From Paenibacillus sp. HW567 (GTDB taxonomy: Bacteria; Bacillota; Bacilli; Paenibacillales; Paenibacillaceae), in the NCBI RefSeq assembly GCF_000374185.1, contig NZ_KB910518.1, forward strand, positions 6,523,286 through 6,587,285: DNA of 64,000 nt, given 5' to 3'. Below are positions 45,698 through 54,426 of the stretch, piece after piece. The first letter of the stretch is position 1. Each line of letters opens with the position of its first letter. Position numbers and translations under genes: made by a program. The notes beneath the pieces are model-generated. The model was not told the DNA's origin. It saw only the letters and a list, made by a program, of their open reading frames with translations, and did no database searches.

Positions 45698-46111
45698 AAT
45701 ATCAACGATATAGGCTGAGCTTTAGCTTTTCACAGGTGGGCCTGGCTGTAACTGCGGGAAGGGTTGGATATCCTGAAGTATAACTCAGTTGTAACTCTGT
45801 GGCTTAGGCCAGGGTCTTTGTAGTTCAGGAGAGGGATTCGTTGATATCCATCCTCTTGAGCCTTAACGGACCGTAAAGCCGTTACTATCCCTTAAGAGAT
45901 ACATTTACCCGAGCTAGCGGACCGTAAAGTCCTTATCGCCTCTTGGGCAGGTATATCCGGGGTGCATATCCGCCCATAACGGCTCTGGAGTCCGTTCACT
46001 TGCGGAACAAGGACTTCCTGTAGAAGTAAGAGCGGCTCAGTCCGTTACAATGGGCTCCAACATAATTGGAGTCTGACCGATCTATAGGGTTTCCTTGAAC
46101 AAATAAAAAGC
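45698..46111. repeat. Gene-free region of divergent palindromic repeats
   Basis: No credible ORF. Several related short palindromes appear: AACGGACCGTAAAGCCGTTA (about 45867), AGCGGACCGTAAAGTCC (about 45919), and AACGGCTCTGGAGTCCGTT (about 45980) with the partial AGCGGCTCAGTCCGTT. They share AACGGAC...AGCCGTTA in both orientations. ATATCAACG (45701) and CGTTGATAT (45839) form a long-range inverted pair. This resembles decayed REP-like repeats; its function is unknown. Confidence 0.55.
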
Positions 46112-46148
46112 ACTGCAATCCGTTAACAAGCGGTTGCAGTCTTTTTTT
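46112..46148 (+). terminator. Strong orphan terminator
   Basis: ACTGCAA-CCG and CGG-TTGCAGT arms with a TTAACAAG loop, then seven T. It lies 415 bases after the VanY stop, so either it ends a long 3' tail or an unseen RNA from the repeat region. Confidence 0.8.
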
Positions 46149-46289
46149 GTTATTGGCCCGATTCGTCCGAAGGACAGGACTGATCCGCCTCATAGCCAGC
46201 TCAGCGGCACAACCAGGTTGTAAATCCATCAATTAAAATTACTTATAAGTGTAGAGCTATAATTTTGTTCAGTATGGAGGAGAACTGGG

Positions 46290-47861
46290 ATGATAAAGCA
46301 TATTCAAGCGGATGTAGTTATTATCGGCGGTGGAACGGGCGGCTGTGCGGCTGCACTGGGGGCAGCGAGATCAGGCAAATCGGTTGTAATGACTGAAGCT
46401 TATGATTGGATTGGCGGACAGTTGACCAGTCAGGTGGTTCCGCCGGATGAGAACCGCTGGATTGAGCAGTTCGGATGTACGGCAAGCTACCGGACTTACC
46501 GGAATTCAGTGCGGGACTACTACCGCAGGATGTTTCCGCTCACCGAGCAGGCTCGTGCCCGTGCTGCCTTTAACCCCGGCAACGCCTGGGTCAGCAGGCT
46601 CTCCCATGAGCCGCGCACCGCGCTGGCTGTACTTAGGGATATGCTGGCTCCCTATGTGCACAGCGGACGGCTGCAGATTTGGAATGGATATAAGCCTGTA
46701 CATGCGGAGACGGATGGAGACGACGTCATTTCTGTGACTGTATGCGGGGGGAACGGGGAGCATCTGGTTCTGACCGGCGGCTATTTTCTGGATGCGACGG
46801 AAGAAGGAGATGTGCTCCCGCTGGCAGGCGTGGAATATGTAACGGGTGCGGAGTCAGCCTCTGAGACCGGAGAAAGACACGCACTCGCTGGGCCAGCTAA
46901 TCCACAGGATATGCAGGCGTTTACGCATTGTCTGGCAGTGGATTATACAGAAGGCGAAAACTTCACGATTAACAAACCGAAGGAATATGAGTTCTGGAAG
47001 AACTATCAGGCAGACTTCTGGCCTGCCAAGCAGCTTAGCTGGACGGTTACTTCACCGTCAACGCTTGCACCTGTCACTTATGTGCTTCTGCCGGCCGAAG
47101 GGGCGAACCCCCTGTTTACTTACCGCAGACTGGCGGATCGGAGCAATTTTCAGCCGGGAACCTATAAGGAGGATATCAGTGTCGTCAACTGGCCGCAAAA
47201 TGACTACTGGCTGGGGTCGATCATTGATGTCTCTCCAGAAGAAAGACGGCGTCATCTGGAGAGTGCGAAGCAGCTCAGCCTCTCCCTGCTGTACTGGATG
47301 CAGACGGAGGCTCCCCGCAAGGACGGGGGCACCGGCTATCCTGGATTACGTCCGCGGCCCGATGTTACGGGGGCGCCGGACGGTCTTGCGCAGGCTCCGT
47401 ATATTCGTGAAAGCCGCCGGATTCGCGCGGAATTCACCATTCTGGAGCAGCATCTCAGCCCTGTCGATCGCCCGGACGGCCAAGCCGAGAAATACACAGA
47501 TACGATTGGCATCGGCAGCTACCGGATTGACCTGCATCCCAGCACGGCGCTGCGGACCTTCATAGATATTCCTTCACTGCCTTTTCAGATTCCGCTCGGT
47601 GCGCTTATACCGGTTCGGGTCAATAACTTGATCCCAGCCGCCAAAAACATAGGCACAACACATATTACCAACGGTTGCTACCGGCTTCATCCCGTGGAAT
47701 GGAACATTGGGGAAGCTGCCGGAATGCTGGCTGCCTTCTGCTTGGATAACAAGATAAAGCCCCGGGAGGTGCGCAATTCGCCGGAGCAACTGAAGAGCTT
47801 CCAAACGCGTCTCCGCAATAACGGCTTCGAGCTGGAATGGCCGTCCATCGGAGCCGTCTAA
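46290..47861 (+). CDS. FAD-dependent oxidoreductase (FAD_oxidored family)
   Basis: A 523-residue flavoprotein. The dinucleotide motif VVIIGGGTGGCAAALGAARSG is at about 8-28 and continues into the family phrase EAYDWIGGQLTSQVVPPDE. DATEEGDVLPLAG near 168 and the C-terminal LHPVEWNIGEAAGMLAAF are also typical of this group, sometimes labelled xanthan lyase-like. The substrate is unknown. GGAGGAG lies eight bases before the ATG. No signal peptide is evident. It is monocistronic. Confidence 0.85.
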   Translation: MIKHIQADVVIIGGGTGGCAAALGAARSGKSVVMTEAYDWIGGQLTSQVVPPDENRWIEQFGCTASYRTYRNSVRDYYRRMFPLTEQARARAAFNPGNAWVSRLSHEPRTALAVLRDMLAPYVHSGRLQIWNGYKPVHAETDGDDVISVTVCGGNGEHLVLTGGYFLDATEEGDVLPLAGVEYVTGAESASETGERHALAGPANPQDMQAFTHCLAVDYTEGENFTINKPKEYEFWKNYQADFWPAKQLSWTVTSPSTLAPVTYVLLPAEGANPLFTYRRLADRSNFQPGTYKEDISVVNWPQNDYWLGSIIDVSPEERRRHLESAKQLSLSLLYWMQTEAPRKDGGTGYPGLRPRPDVTGAPDGLAQAPYIRESRRIRAEFTILEQHLSPVDRPDGQAEKYTDTIGIGSYRIDLHPSTALRTFIDIPSLPFQIPLGALIPVRVNNLIPAAKNIGTTHITNGCYRLHPVEWNIGEAAGMLAAFCLDNKIKPREVRNSPEQLKSFQTRLRNNGFELEWPSIGAV

Positions 47862-48060
47862 GCGAAACTGGGGGTGCGGGGCATTGCTAAGCTCACTCTG
47901 GGCTACGCCCCGCCGTACCCAAGCTGATCTTAAGTGACTCCTAAGCCGCCCCAAGCCGCCCCCAAGCTGATCTTAAGTGACTCCTAAGCCGTTCCAAGCT
48001 ACCCCAAGCCATTTCACCCCGCACCCAAGCCGGTGCAGATGCAGAATACCTGCTGTACGG
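47862..48060. repeat. Direct and inverted repeat patch
   Basis: A 31-base unit (CCCAAGCTGATCTTAAGTGA plus CTCCTAAGCCG) occurs at 47918-47948 and 47961-47991. The patch is flanked by GGGTGCGGGG (47872) and its mirror CCCCGCACCC (48017). No gene is seen here. Confidence 0.6.
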
Positions 48061-48124
48061 TGATATAATGGAGGAACGATATGGATGCAGCAATCAAAAT
48101 CTCATCATTGGAGTGGCTGATCAT

Positions 48125-49141
48125 ATGAAATTGAGTATTCTGGATCAATCGCCGGTCTCCGAGGGCAGTACGCCCGCTGAGGCTTTAGCCCAGACGGCAA
48201 GCCTGGCCAGGGAAGCGGAAAGGCTGGGCTACCACCGTTTCTGGGTATCGGAGCATCACGGTGCACGCGGACTGGCCGGCTCTAGCCCGGAGGTGCTGAT
48301 GGCACATCTGGCGGCAGTAACGTCCACCATCCGCATTGGCTCGGGAGCTGTACTTCTTCCACATTACAGTGCCTACAAGGTGGCGGAGAACTTCCGTCTC
48401 CTTGAAGCCCTGTACCCCGGGCGTATTGATCTCGGGTTGGGCAGAGCACCGGGAGGCGGGGCACTTGCCGCTAGGGCGCTTCAGGAGAATCGGACAGGCG
48501 GTGCGGAGTTCTATGAACTGCAAATCAGAGACCTTATCACCTATCTGCACGGCGCAGCGGATTCTTCCCACCGTTTTGCCGGACTTGAAGCCACTCCTTC
48601 CATAAGCTCAGCGCCGGAAATTTGGCTGCTCGGCTCAAGCAGGGACAGTGCTGCCCTCTCCGCCAGGCTGGGTACCGGCTTTGCTTTTGCCCAGTTCATT
48701 AACGGTGACGGAGGCAAGGAAGCGGTACAGGACTACCGGGGCAGCTTCCGCCCTTCTCCTGCGGCGGCCCCGCGTTCGCTGGTTGCCGTGTTCGCCGCCT
48801 GCGCCGAGACTTCAGAAGAAGCCGGCCGGCTGGCTTCCAGTATGGAGCTTTCGCTGGTTCTGCTGGAGAAAGGCCATGTCTCGACCGGCACGCCTTCGGT
48901 AGAAACCGCGCTGAACTATAAGTACACGCCGTATGACCGATTCCTTATCTCGGACAACCGCCGCCGGATGGTGACCGGCTCTCCAGAGGAGGTTCGCCAG
49001 CAGTTTATAGCGCTCACAGAAAAGTATTCATGCGACGAGATTATGTTTGCTACTGTTATGCATAGCTTTGAGGATAAGCTGAAATCCCTCCGGCTAATTG
49101 CGGAAGCCTGCGGGTTGACCCGAAGGGGAGCTGGCGGTTAG
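48125..49141 (+). CDS. Luciferase-like (LLM-class) flavin monooxygenase
   Basis: A 338-residue TIM-barrel flavoprotein. The N-terminal MKLSILDQSPVSEG is a hallmark of the MsnO8-like LLM group; RFWVSEHHG and IRIGSGAVLLPHYSAYKVAE follow, then the YPGRIDLGLGRAPG phrase. It would oxidise an unknown substrate with reduced FMN and oxygen. The start is ATG 48125, because alignment-like motifs begin there; a longer frame opens at 48068 just behind a TATAAT. A GGAG lies eleven bases upstream. Confidence 0.85.
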   Translation: MKLSILDQSPVSEGSTPAEALAQTASLAREAERLGYHRFWVSEHHGARGLAGSSPEVLMAHLAAVTSTIRIGSGAVLLPHYSAYKVAENFRLLEALYPGRIDLGLGRAPGGGALAARALQENRTGGAEFYELQIRDLITYLHGAADSSHRFAGLEATPSISSAPEIWLLGSSRDSAALSARLGTGFAFAQFINGDGGKEAVQDYRGSFRPSPAAAPRSLVAVFAACAETSEEAGRLASSMELSLVLLEKGHVSTGTPSVETALNYKYTPYDRFLISDNRRRMVTGSPEEVRQQFIALTEKYSCDEIMFATVMHSFEDKLKSLRLIAEACGLTRRGAGG

Positions 49142-49255
49142 CTTTTGGAAGCACGATACCTGAATTTTCTATTCTGCCGGGGATGAGGTAAGATGAAGGA
49201 AGGAATACACTTCACACAGCCGTAATCAATCCGCTGACGAAAGGAAGGATTCAGG

Positions 49256-49732
49256 ATGTCCATCTACAGCTTTTCAGGAGTTGCCCCTTCGGGTAAAGAA
49301 CAGCCATTCAAGGATTACGAGGGCAAGGTGCTGCTGATCGCCAACACGGCCAGCAAATGCGGACTAACACCGCAATATGGGGATTTGCAGAAGCTCTATG
49401 AGCAGTATGGAGATCAGGGGCTTGTGGTGCTCGGCTTTCCCTGCAACCAGTTTGCCGGGCAAGAGCCGGGGACTAGTGAGGAAGCGGAGGAATTTTGCCA
49501 GATTAACTATGGCGTTAAGTTTCCTATCTTTGCCAAAGTAGATGTGAATGGGCCGGAGTCAAGTCCCCTTTTTCAATATTTGAAGACCCAGCAGCCGGGT
49601 ACGGGCGAGAGCAGCGACATTCAGTGGAACTTCACGAAGTTTCTTGTAGACCGCACCGGTAATGTAGTAGCCCGCGTAGAGCCGAAGGAATCACCCGAAA
49701 GCATGAAGGAACAGATCGAAGCCCTGCTGTAA
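49256..49732 (+). CDS. Glutathione peroxidase-family thiol peroxidase
   Basis: A 158-residue thioredoxin-fold peroxidase (BsaA-like). The peroxidatic cysteine is in NTASKCGLTPQY (Cys35 or so), with the conserved Gln in GFPCNQFAGQEPG and Trp in IQWNFTKFLVD. In Firmicutes these enzymes usually use thioredoxin rather than glutathione. AAAGGAAGGATTCAGG precedes the ATG. It is monocistronic with a strong terminator. Confidence 0.92.
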   Translation: MSIYSFSGVAPSGKEQPFKDYEGKVLLIANTASKCGLTPQYGDLQKLYEQYGDQGLVVLGFPCNQFAGQEPGTSEEAEEFCQINYGVKFPIFAKVDVNGPESSPLFQYLKTQQPGTGESSDIQWNFTKFLVDRTGNVVARVEPKESPESMKEQIEALL

Positions 49733-49769
49733 AAATCTGCGGCAAGCGCTTGTCCTGGTCCAATCGAAA

Positions 49770-49825
49770 AATCCTCCCGAAACGCGGCATTTGCTTAAGC
49801 GGCGCTTCGGGGGGATTTGTTTTTA
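49770..49825 (+). terminator. Terminator after glutathione peroxidase gene
   Basis: AATCC-CCCGAA-CGC and GCG-TTCGGG-GGATT arms, then TTGTTTTT. Confidence 0.85.
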
Positions 49826-49960
49826 ATTCCTGCTGTATGAAATTAATCCTTGACGCTTTTTCAAGACACTGTATCCTTTGAAGAGGAATGTATAACTTGG
49901 TGAATTGCATAAAGTGCAGAATGAAGCAGGATAATAACGGCAGGAGGGTTTTAAAACGGT

Positions 49961-51595
49961 ATGAGGTTAATTACAGAGGTGGCATCGGCAGCAGGTATTA
50001 GTGAGGAGCATCTGGAGCTGTACGGCAAATACAAAAGCAAGCTGTCGCCATCCCTTTGGGATGAGCTTAAGCATAAGCCGGATGGTAAGCTGGTGCTGGT
50101 TACCGCGGTCAATCCCACCCCGGCAGGCGAAGGCAAGACACTGACGACAATCGGGCTGTCCCAGGCGATGAATGCGGCAGGCGTTAAGACAGTTGCTGCA
50201 CTCCGCGAGCCTTCGCTCGGGCCATGTCTGGGCATGAAGGGTGGAGCAACCGGCGGGGGCAAGGCGCAGATCGTTCCGGCGGACGAGATCAATCTTCATT
50301 TTACAGGGGATATCCATGCGGTGACTTCCGCGCACAATCTGCTGTCGGCTATGATCGACAATCACATTTTCCAGGGCAACGCATTGGGGCTAGATCCGCA
50401 GCGCATTGTCTGGAAACGGGTAATGGATATGAATGACCGCAGCCTGCGGAATATTGTGACCGGGCTTGGTGATGGCAACGGAACGGTGCGGGAGAGCGGG
50501 TTTCAGATTACGACAGCTTCGGAAATTATGGCGGTGCTGTGCCTGTGCGACAATCTGGCCGATCTCAAAAGACGCCTCAGCCGCATGCTGATCGGGTATG
50601 ACCAGTTGGGTGCGCCGGTAACGGCTAAGGACATCGGGGCGGTGGAAGCAATGACTGCGCTGCTGAAGGAAGCGGTGAAGCCGAATCTGGTGCAGACGCT
50701 CGAAGGAACACCGGTGATTGTGCATGGCGGTCCTTTTGCCAACATTGCTCATGGCTGCAGCAGCGTGATTGGAACCCGTTATGCACTGAAGCTTGGCGAT
50801 GTGGTGATAACTGAGGCGGGCTTCGGCGCGGATCTGGGCGCTGAGAAGTTCATGGACATCAAGTGCCGCCAGGCCGGACTTACCCCCGCAGCGGCAGTGC
50901 TGGTAGTAACGGTGAAATCGCTGAAATACAACGGTGGTGTCCGCAAGGATGAGCTGCATACCGAAAACCGGACAGCACTGCTTTCCGGCATCTCGAACAT
51001 GGAGCGCCATATTGAGAATTTGGGCAAATTCGGCGTGCCTGTGCTGGTTGCGGTCAATCATTTCGAAGGGGATACACCAGGCGAGATTAACGACGTGCTG
51101 GATGCGTGCCGGCGCTTGGGTGTGCCTGCGGCTATCTCCAAGGTCTGGGCGGAAGGCAGTGCCGGAGGGCTTGAAGTGGCTGAGGAGCTGAAGAAGCTGC
51201 TGGAGCAGACAGAACGCTCAGAGTATGCCCCCTTGTATGAAGATAACCTGGATATTCAGGCTAAAATCCAAAAAATCGTCACCGAAATCTACCGTGGCGC
51301 TGATGTGGTTTTCTCCCCTGCGGCAAAGCGCAGCCTCAATTCCATTGAGAAGCTTGGCCTCCAGAAGCTGCAGGTTTGCATGGCCAAAACACCATACTCC
51401 TTTTCTGATCAGCCACGGCTGCTTGGAGCGCCGGAAGGCTTCACGGTGGGTGTGAGAGATATAACCCTGTCCCTTGGAGCGGGCTTCGCTGTGGTGATCA
51501 CCGGCAATATGGTCACTATGCCTGGTCTTCCGGCCAAGCCGGCTGCAGAAGGACTGCATGTTGACGAGGATGGCGTGATTTTCGGCCTGGAATAG
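49961..51595 (+). CDS. fhs: Formate--tetrahydrofolate ligase
   Basis: A 544-residue enzyme that joins formate and tetrahydrofolate using ATP, feeding one-carbon metabolism. The P-loop TPAGEGKTLTTIGL is near 53-66. Other family phrases are EPSLGPCLGMKGGATGGGKAQI and FGADLGAEKFMDIKCR. The length is standard. GGAGGG lies about twelve bases before the ATG. It is a single gene with a strong terminator. Its closeness to a formate/nitrite transporter and a molybdoenzyme about 10 kb away fits a formate-linked district, although each is separately transcribed. Confidence 0.97.
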   Translation: MRLITEVASAAGISEEHLELYGKYKSKLSPSLWDELKHKPDGKLVLVTAVNPTPAGEGKTLTTIGLSQAMNAAGVKTVAALREPSLGPCLGMKGGATGGGKAQIVPADEINLHFTGDIHAVTSAHNLLSAMIDNHIFQGNALGLDPQRIVWKRVMDMNDRSLRNIVTGLGDGNGTVRESGFQITTASEIMAVLCLCDNLADLKRRLSRMLIGYDQLGAPVTAKDIGAVEAMTALLKEAVKPNLVQTLEGTPVIVHGGPFANIAHGCSSVIGTRYALKLGDVVITEAGFGADLGAEKFMDIKCRQAGLTPAAAVLVVTVKSLKYNGGVRKDELHTENRTALLSGISNMERHIENLGKFGVPVLVAVNHFEGDTPGEINDVLDACRRLGVPAAISKVWAEGSAGGLEVAEELKKLLEQTERSEYAPLYEDNLDIQAKIQKIVTEIYRGADVVFSPAAKRSLNSIEKLGLQKLQVCMAKTPYSFSDQPRLLGAPEGFTVGVRDITLSLGAGFAVVITGNMVTMPGLPAKPAAEGLHVDEDGVIFGLE

Positions 51596-51612
51596 CTGTT
51601 CACAAAATATAG

Positions 51613-51657
51613 ACGCGACAATGCTGCGGTACTGATCCAGCGTTGTCGCGTTTTTTT
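51613..51657 (+). terminator. Terminator after fhs
   Basis: ACGCGACAATGCTG and CAGCGTTGTCGCGT arms with an eleven-base loop, then seven T. Confidence 0.92.
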
Positions 51658-51828
51658 CTCCCATAATACCTTCAATTAGCTTCGCTTTACAACGGATCTT
51701 CGCTACTTCCTATGTTGCATTCCCTGTCCCTTCCTGCCGCAGACAGACATAATGTGCTCCCTCCGGGGAAAACTAAACAGCAGCAATAGATCATCAGGGT
51801 AATCTTAAATTTTAATCATTTGTGAACA

Positions 51829-51846
51829 TTGTGAGAAAAATCACAA
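51829..51846. promoter_or_regulatory. Rex/FNR-type operator 1 upstream of nox
   Basis: TTGTGA, GAAAAA, TCACAA: perfect arms. It is centred about 51 bases upstream of the predicted transcription start. Confidence 0.65.
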
Positions 51847-51853
51847 AAAAAGC

Positions 51854-51882
51854 TTGTGTTGTGATATTAATCACAATATAAT
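51854..51882 (+). promoter_or_regulatory. Promoter of NADH oxidase gene
   Basis: TTGTGT, 17 bases, TATAAT. The spacer is filled by operator 2. Confidence 0.65.
51859..51876. promoter_or_regulatory. Rex/FNR-type operator 2 within the nox promoter
   Basis: TTGTGA, TATTAA, TCACAA, a perfect 18-base palindrome matching the Rex consensus TTGTGA-N6-TCACAA. It occupies the -35/-10 spacer, so binding would repress. Confidence 0.75.
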
Positions 51883-51893
51883 CATCACATGAA

Positions 51894-51907
51894 GTGAAAA
51901 AAATCAC
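51894..51907. promoter_or_regulatory. Rex/FNR-type operator 3
   Basis: GTGA, AAAAAA, TCAC, centred near +11. It is the third site in a series with 30- and 33-base centre spacing. Confidence 0.55.
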
Positions 51908-51955
51908 AGATAAAGAAAAATAAATGAAATGCTCAATTTGGAGGAGGAAGAAACC

Positions 51956-53320
51956 ATGAAAGTAGCAGTCATTGGATGTACCCATGCCGGAACCGCCGCA
52001 ATTGTTAACACCGCTCAGCTCTACCCTGATGCCGAGATTACAGTGTACGAACGCAATGATAATATTTCTTTCCTGTCATGCGGTATCGCTCTTTATGTAG
52101 GCGGAGTAGTCAAGGACCCGCAAGGCTTGTTCTATTCCTCGCCGGAAAAGCTGGCCGAGCTTGGTGTCAAAACGAACATGCGTCATGAGGTGATCCAGGT
52201 TGATACAGACCGCAAAACCCTGCGGGCCCGAAACCTGGCGACAGGCCAGGAATTCGATGACTCCTATGACAAGCTGATCATGACTACCGGTTCCTGGCCG
52301 ATTGTTCCGAAGCTGGAAGGCATGGAGCTTGATGGTATTCTTCTTTCGAAGAATTATAACCACTCCAACACCATCATCGAAAGAGCGCAGCATGTTAACA
52401 GAATCACCGTTGTCGGCGCCGGATATATCGGGGTTGAACTGGTGGAGGCTTTTCAAATGAACGGCAAGCAGGTTACGCTGATTGATGGCGAAGATCGTAT
52501 TCTGAGCAAGTATCTGGATGAAGAATTCACCACCCCGATACAGCAATCGCTGGAGGATCACGGTATTACTCTGGCACTGGGGGAGAAGGTCAGCTCTTTT
52601 GTTGGTGAGAATGGTAAAGTGACCAAGGTGATTACAAGCAAGGGCGAGCATGAGACGGATTTGGTGATCCTGTGCATCGGGTTCCGTCCAAATACCGAGC
52701 TGCTGAAAGGGCAAGTGGATATGCTGCCTAACGGAGCGATTATCGTCAATGACTATATGCAGACGAGCCGCCCGGATGTCTTTGCTGCCGGTGACAGTTG
52801 TGCCATTCATTATAATCCTACCGGTAAGCATGCCTACATTCCGCTGGCAACAAATGCAGTGCGTATGGGTACGCTGGTTGCCCGCAATCTGGTATCGCAG
52901 ACGATCCCTTACATGGGTACGCAGGGAACCTCGGGAATTAAGATTTACGAAGATAATATTGCCGGAACGGGACTGACGGAGGATGCGGCCAAGGCTGAAG
53001 GCATGGATACCGAAAGCGTGATGATTACCGATAACTACCGTCCGGAGTTCATGCCTACCCATGAGCAGGTGCAGCTAAAAGTGGTGTTCGACCGTGCCAC
53101 CCGCCGTATTCTCGGCGCACAGATCATGTCCAAAATGGATCTGACGCAGTCGATCAACACCGTGTCAGTATGCATTCAAAATCGAATGACCGTAGACCAG
53201 CTAGCGTTCATTGATTTCTTCTTCCAGCCTCATTACAACAAACCGTGGAATTTCTTGAACACCGCGGGACTGCAGGCATTGCCTAAGAATGTGGCTGTTA
53301 AGGAACCAGTGACTGTATAA
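51956..53320 (+). CDS. nox: NADH oxidase / CoA-disulfide reductase family flavoenzyme
   Basis: A 454-residue pyridine-nucleotide disulfide oxidoreductase. The FAD motif is VAVIGCTHAGTAAI. A single redox-active cysteine lies in FLSCGIALYVGG (about 42), as in water-forming NADH oxidases. A second dinucleotide site is VVGAGYIGVELVEAF (about 156), and the ATPase-like FAAGDSC marks the second FAD contact. It would reoxidise NADH with oxygen. GGAGGAGGAAG lies seven bases before the ATG at 51956. The triple Rex-like operators fit NADH-dependent control. CoA-disulfide reductase activity is an alternative. Confidence 0.9.
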   Translation: MKVAVIGCTHAGTAAIVNTAQLYPDAEITVYERNDNISFLSCGIALYVGGVVKDPQGLFYSSPEKLAELGVKTNMRHEVIQVDTDRKTLRARNLATGQEFDDSYDKLIMTTGSWPIVPKLEGMELDGILLSKNYNHSNTIIERAQHVNRITVVGAGYIGVELVEAFQMNGKQVTLIDGEDRILSKYLDEEFTTPIQQSLEDHGITLALGEKVSSFVGENGKVTKVITSKGEHETDLVILCIGFRPNTELLKGQVDMLPNGAIIVNDYMQTSRPDVFAAGDSCAIHYNPTGKHAYIPLATNAVRMGTLVARNLVSQTIPYMGTQGTSGIKIYEDNIAGTGLTEDAAKAEGMDTESVMITDNYRPEFMPTHEQVQLKVVFDRATRRILGAQIMSKMDLTQSINTVSVCIQNRMTVDQLAFIDFFFQPHYNKPWNFLNTAGLQALPKNVAVKEPVTV

Positions 53321-53332
53321 GCTTTTGCAGAC

Positions 53333-53370
53333 CAAACAACGCCCTGTCCACTTGGACAGGGCGTTGTTTG
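53333..53370. terminator. Bidirectional terminator after nox; intron insertion site
   Basis: Perfect 17-base arms, CAAACAACGCCCTGTCC and its mirror, loop ACTT. The group IIC intron begins five bases after the hairpin. Confidence 0.92.
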
Positions 53371-53375
53371 TCTAG

Positions 53376-53715
53376 GTGCGCCCGGCATGGGCGATAACTC
53401 GGTGGTGAGAGTCCACTACAGGCTTGGCAGTAGGAACTGTTAGCTGAAGGCAAGGGTGTCCGCCGCGAGGCGGAATCTGAAGGAAGCCGGAGGCAAACCC
53501 TCGGTCTGACGAACAGAAATCACATACAAGGCATGGTGGGACGGACGAGCTTGCCTAACAAAGCGAAGTCCAATACTGCCCGAATCCCATGATGTAGATG
53601 TGGCAGATAGATGAGGGGAAGGTTATCGCTCTTACCCGGGGAGATCTCACAGACGTCAAGTAGACCCTTCGAAAGACGGAGTAAAGCTTGCTGTGAGAAG
53701 TCAGCAGAGGCCATA
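53376..53715 (+). ncRNA. Group IIC intron ribozyme, domains I-III
   Basis: Continuous ribozyme sequence from GTGCG to the AAGTCAGCAGAGGCCATAGT phrase that precedes domain IV in class C introns. It is interrupted right after this phrase by the second intron. Confidence 0.8.
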
Positions 53716-54426
53716 GTGCGTGCGTGGCAGCACGATCATCAGGTGGGTTAAAGTCCCGCTGAGCACCGGACTAGGGGGCTCATATCCAAACTCGGGGGTA
53801 ACGCCTCGGGGGCCGGTAATTTTTTTTTTACCGGAGGGCAGGGCGTCTGCCGCGAGGCAGAGTCTGAAGGGCTTGAGGAGAAGTACCAGGCCGTAGTGAA
53901 ACGGGGCTACCCGAACTCGCGAACCGGTCGGCCAAAGATGGGGCAAGGTCGAGTCTGCACTATGGAGACGAAGGCGTTCTAGTCCACCCATCGCACCAAG
54001 GTGTGTGCGGGCGGCATGGTACTGAAGATGACGATGTGACCCACGGAGATCTCGTCGTGTCTGAAACGAATGCACTTGCAGGACGAGTGGTTAAACAAAG
54101 TCGAAGCGGTCGCGCCGCGCCCGCCGCTTCAGAGAATGCGCGGCAGTTTCGGTAACGGGTACTATAAGGAAACCCCGAAATGTACACCGGACGCACGGCG
54201 AGAAGTCGGAGAGCCGCGTACTACTTAAGAACGGACGAACAACAGAAACGTCCGGATCAGTCACCTTGGTGTGACTGGCTTCTGTTCACTCAAAAGGTGA
54301 ATTAGAAGGGGAAGGCGGCTCGCTTTATGGAGACCGGAACTGGCATGAGTTTCGCGAGTAAGCGGCAAGGGAGGAATATTCCCTAAGTGAAAGACCCAAA
54401 ACTTGCAGGCGGAGGATACGAAGCGT

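Noticed and set aside
52076..53062. 328-codon minus-strand frame
   Set aside because: It is a shadow of the NADH oxidase gene, with no ribosome site or recognisable motif.
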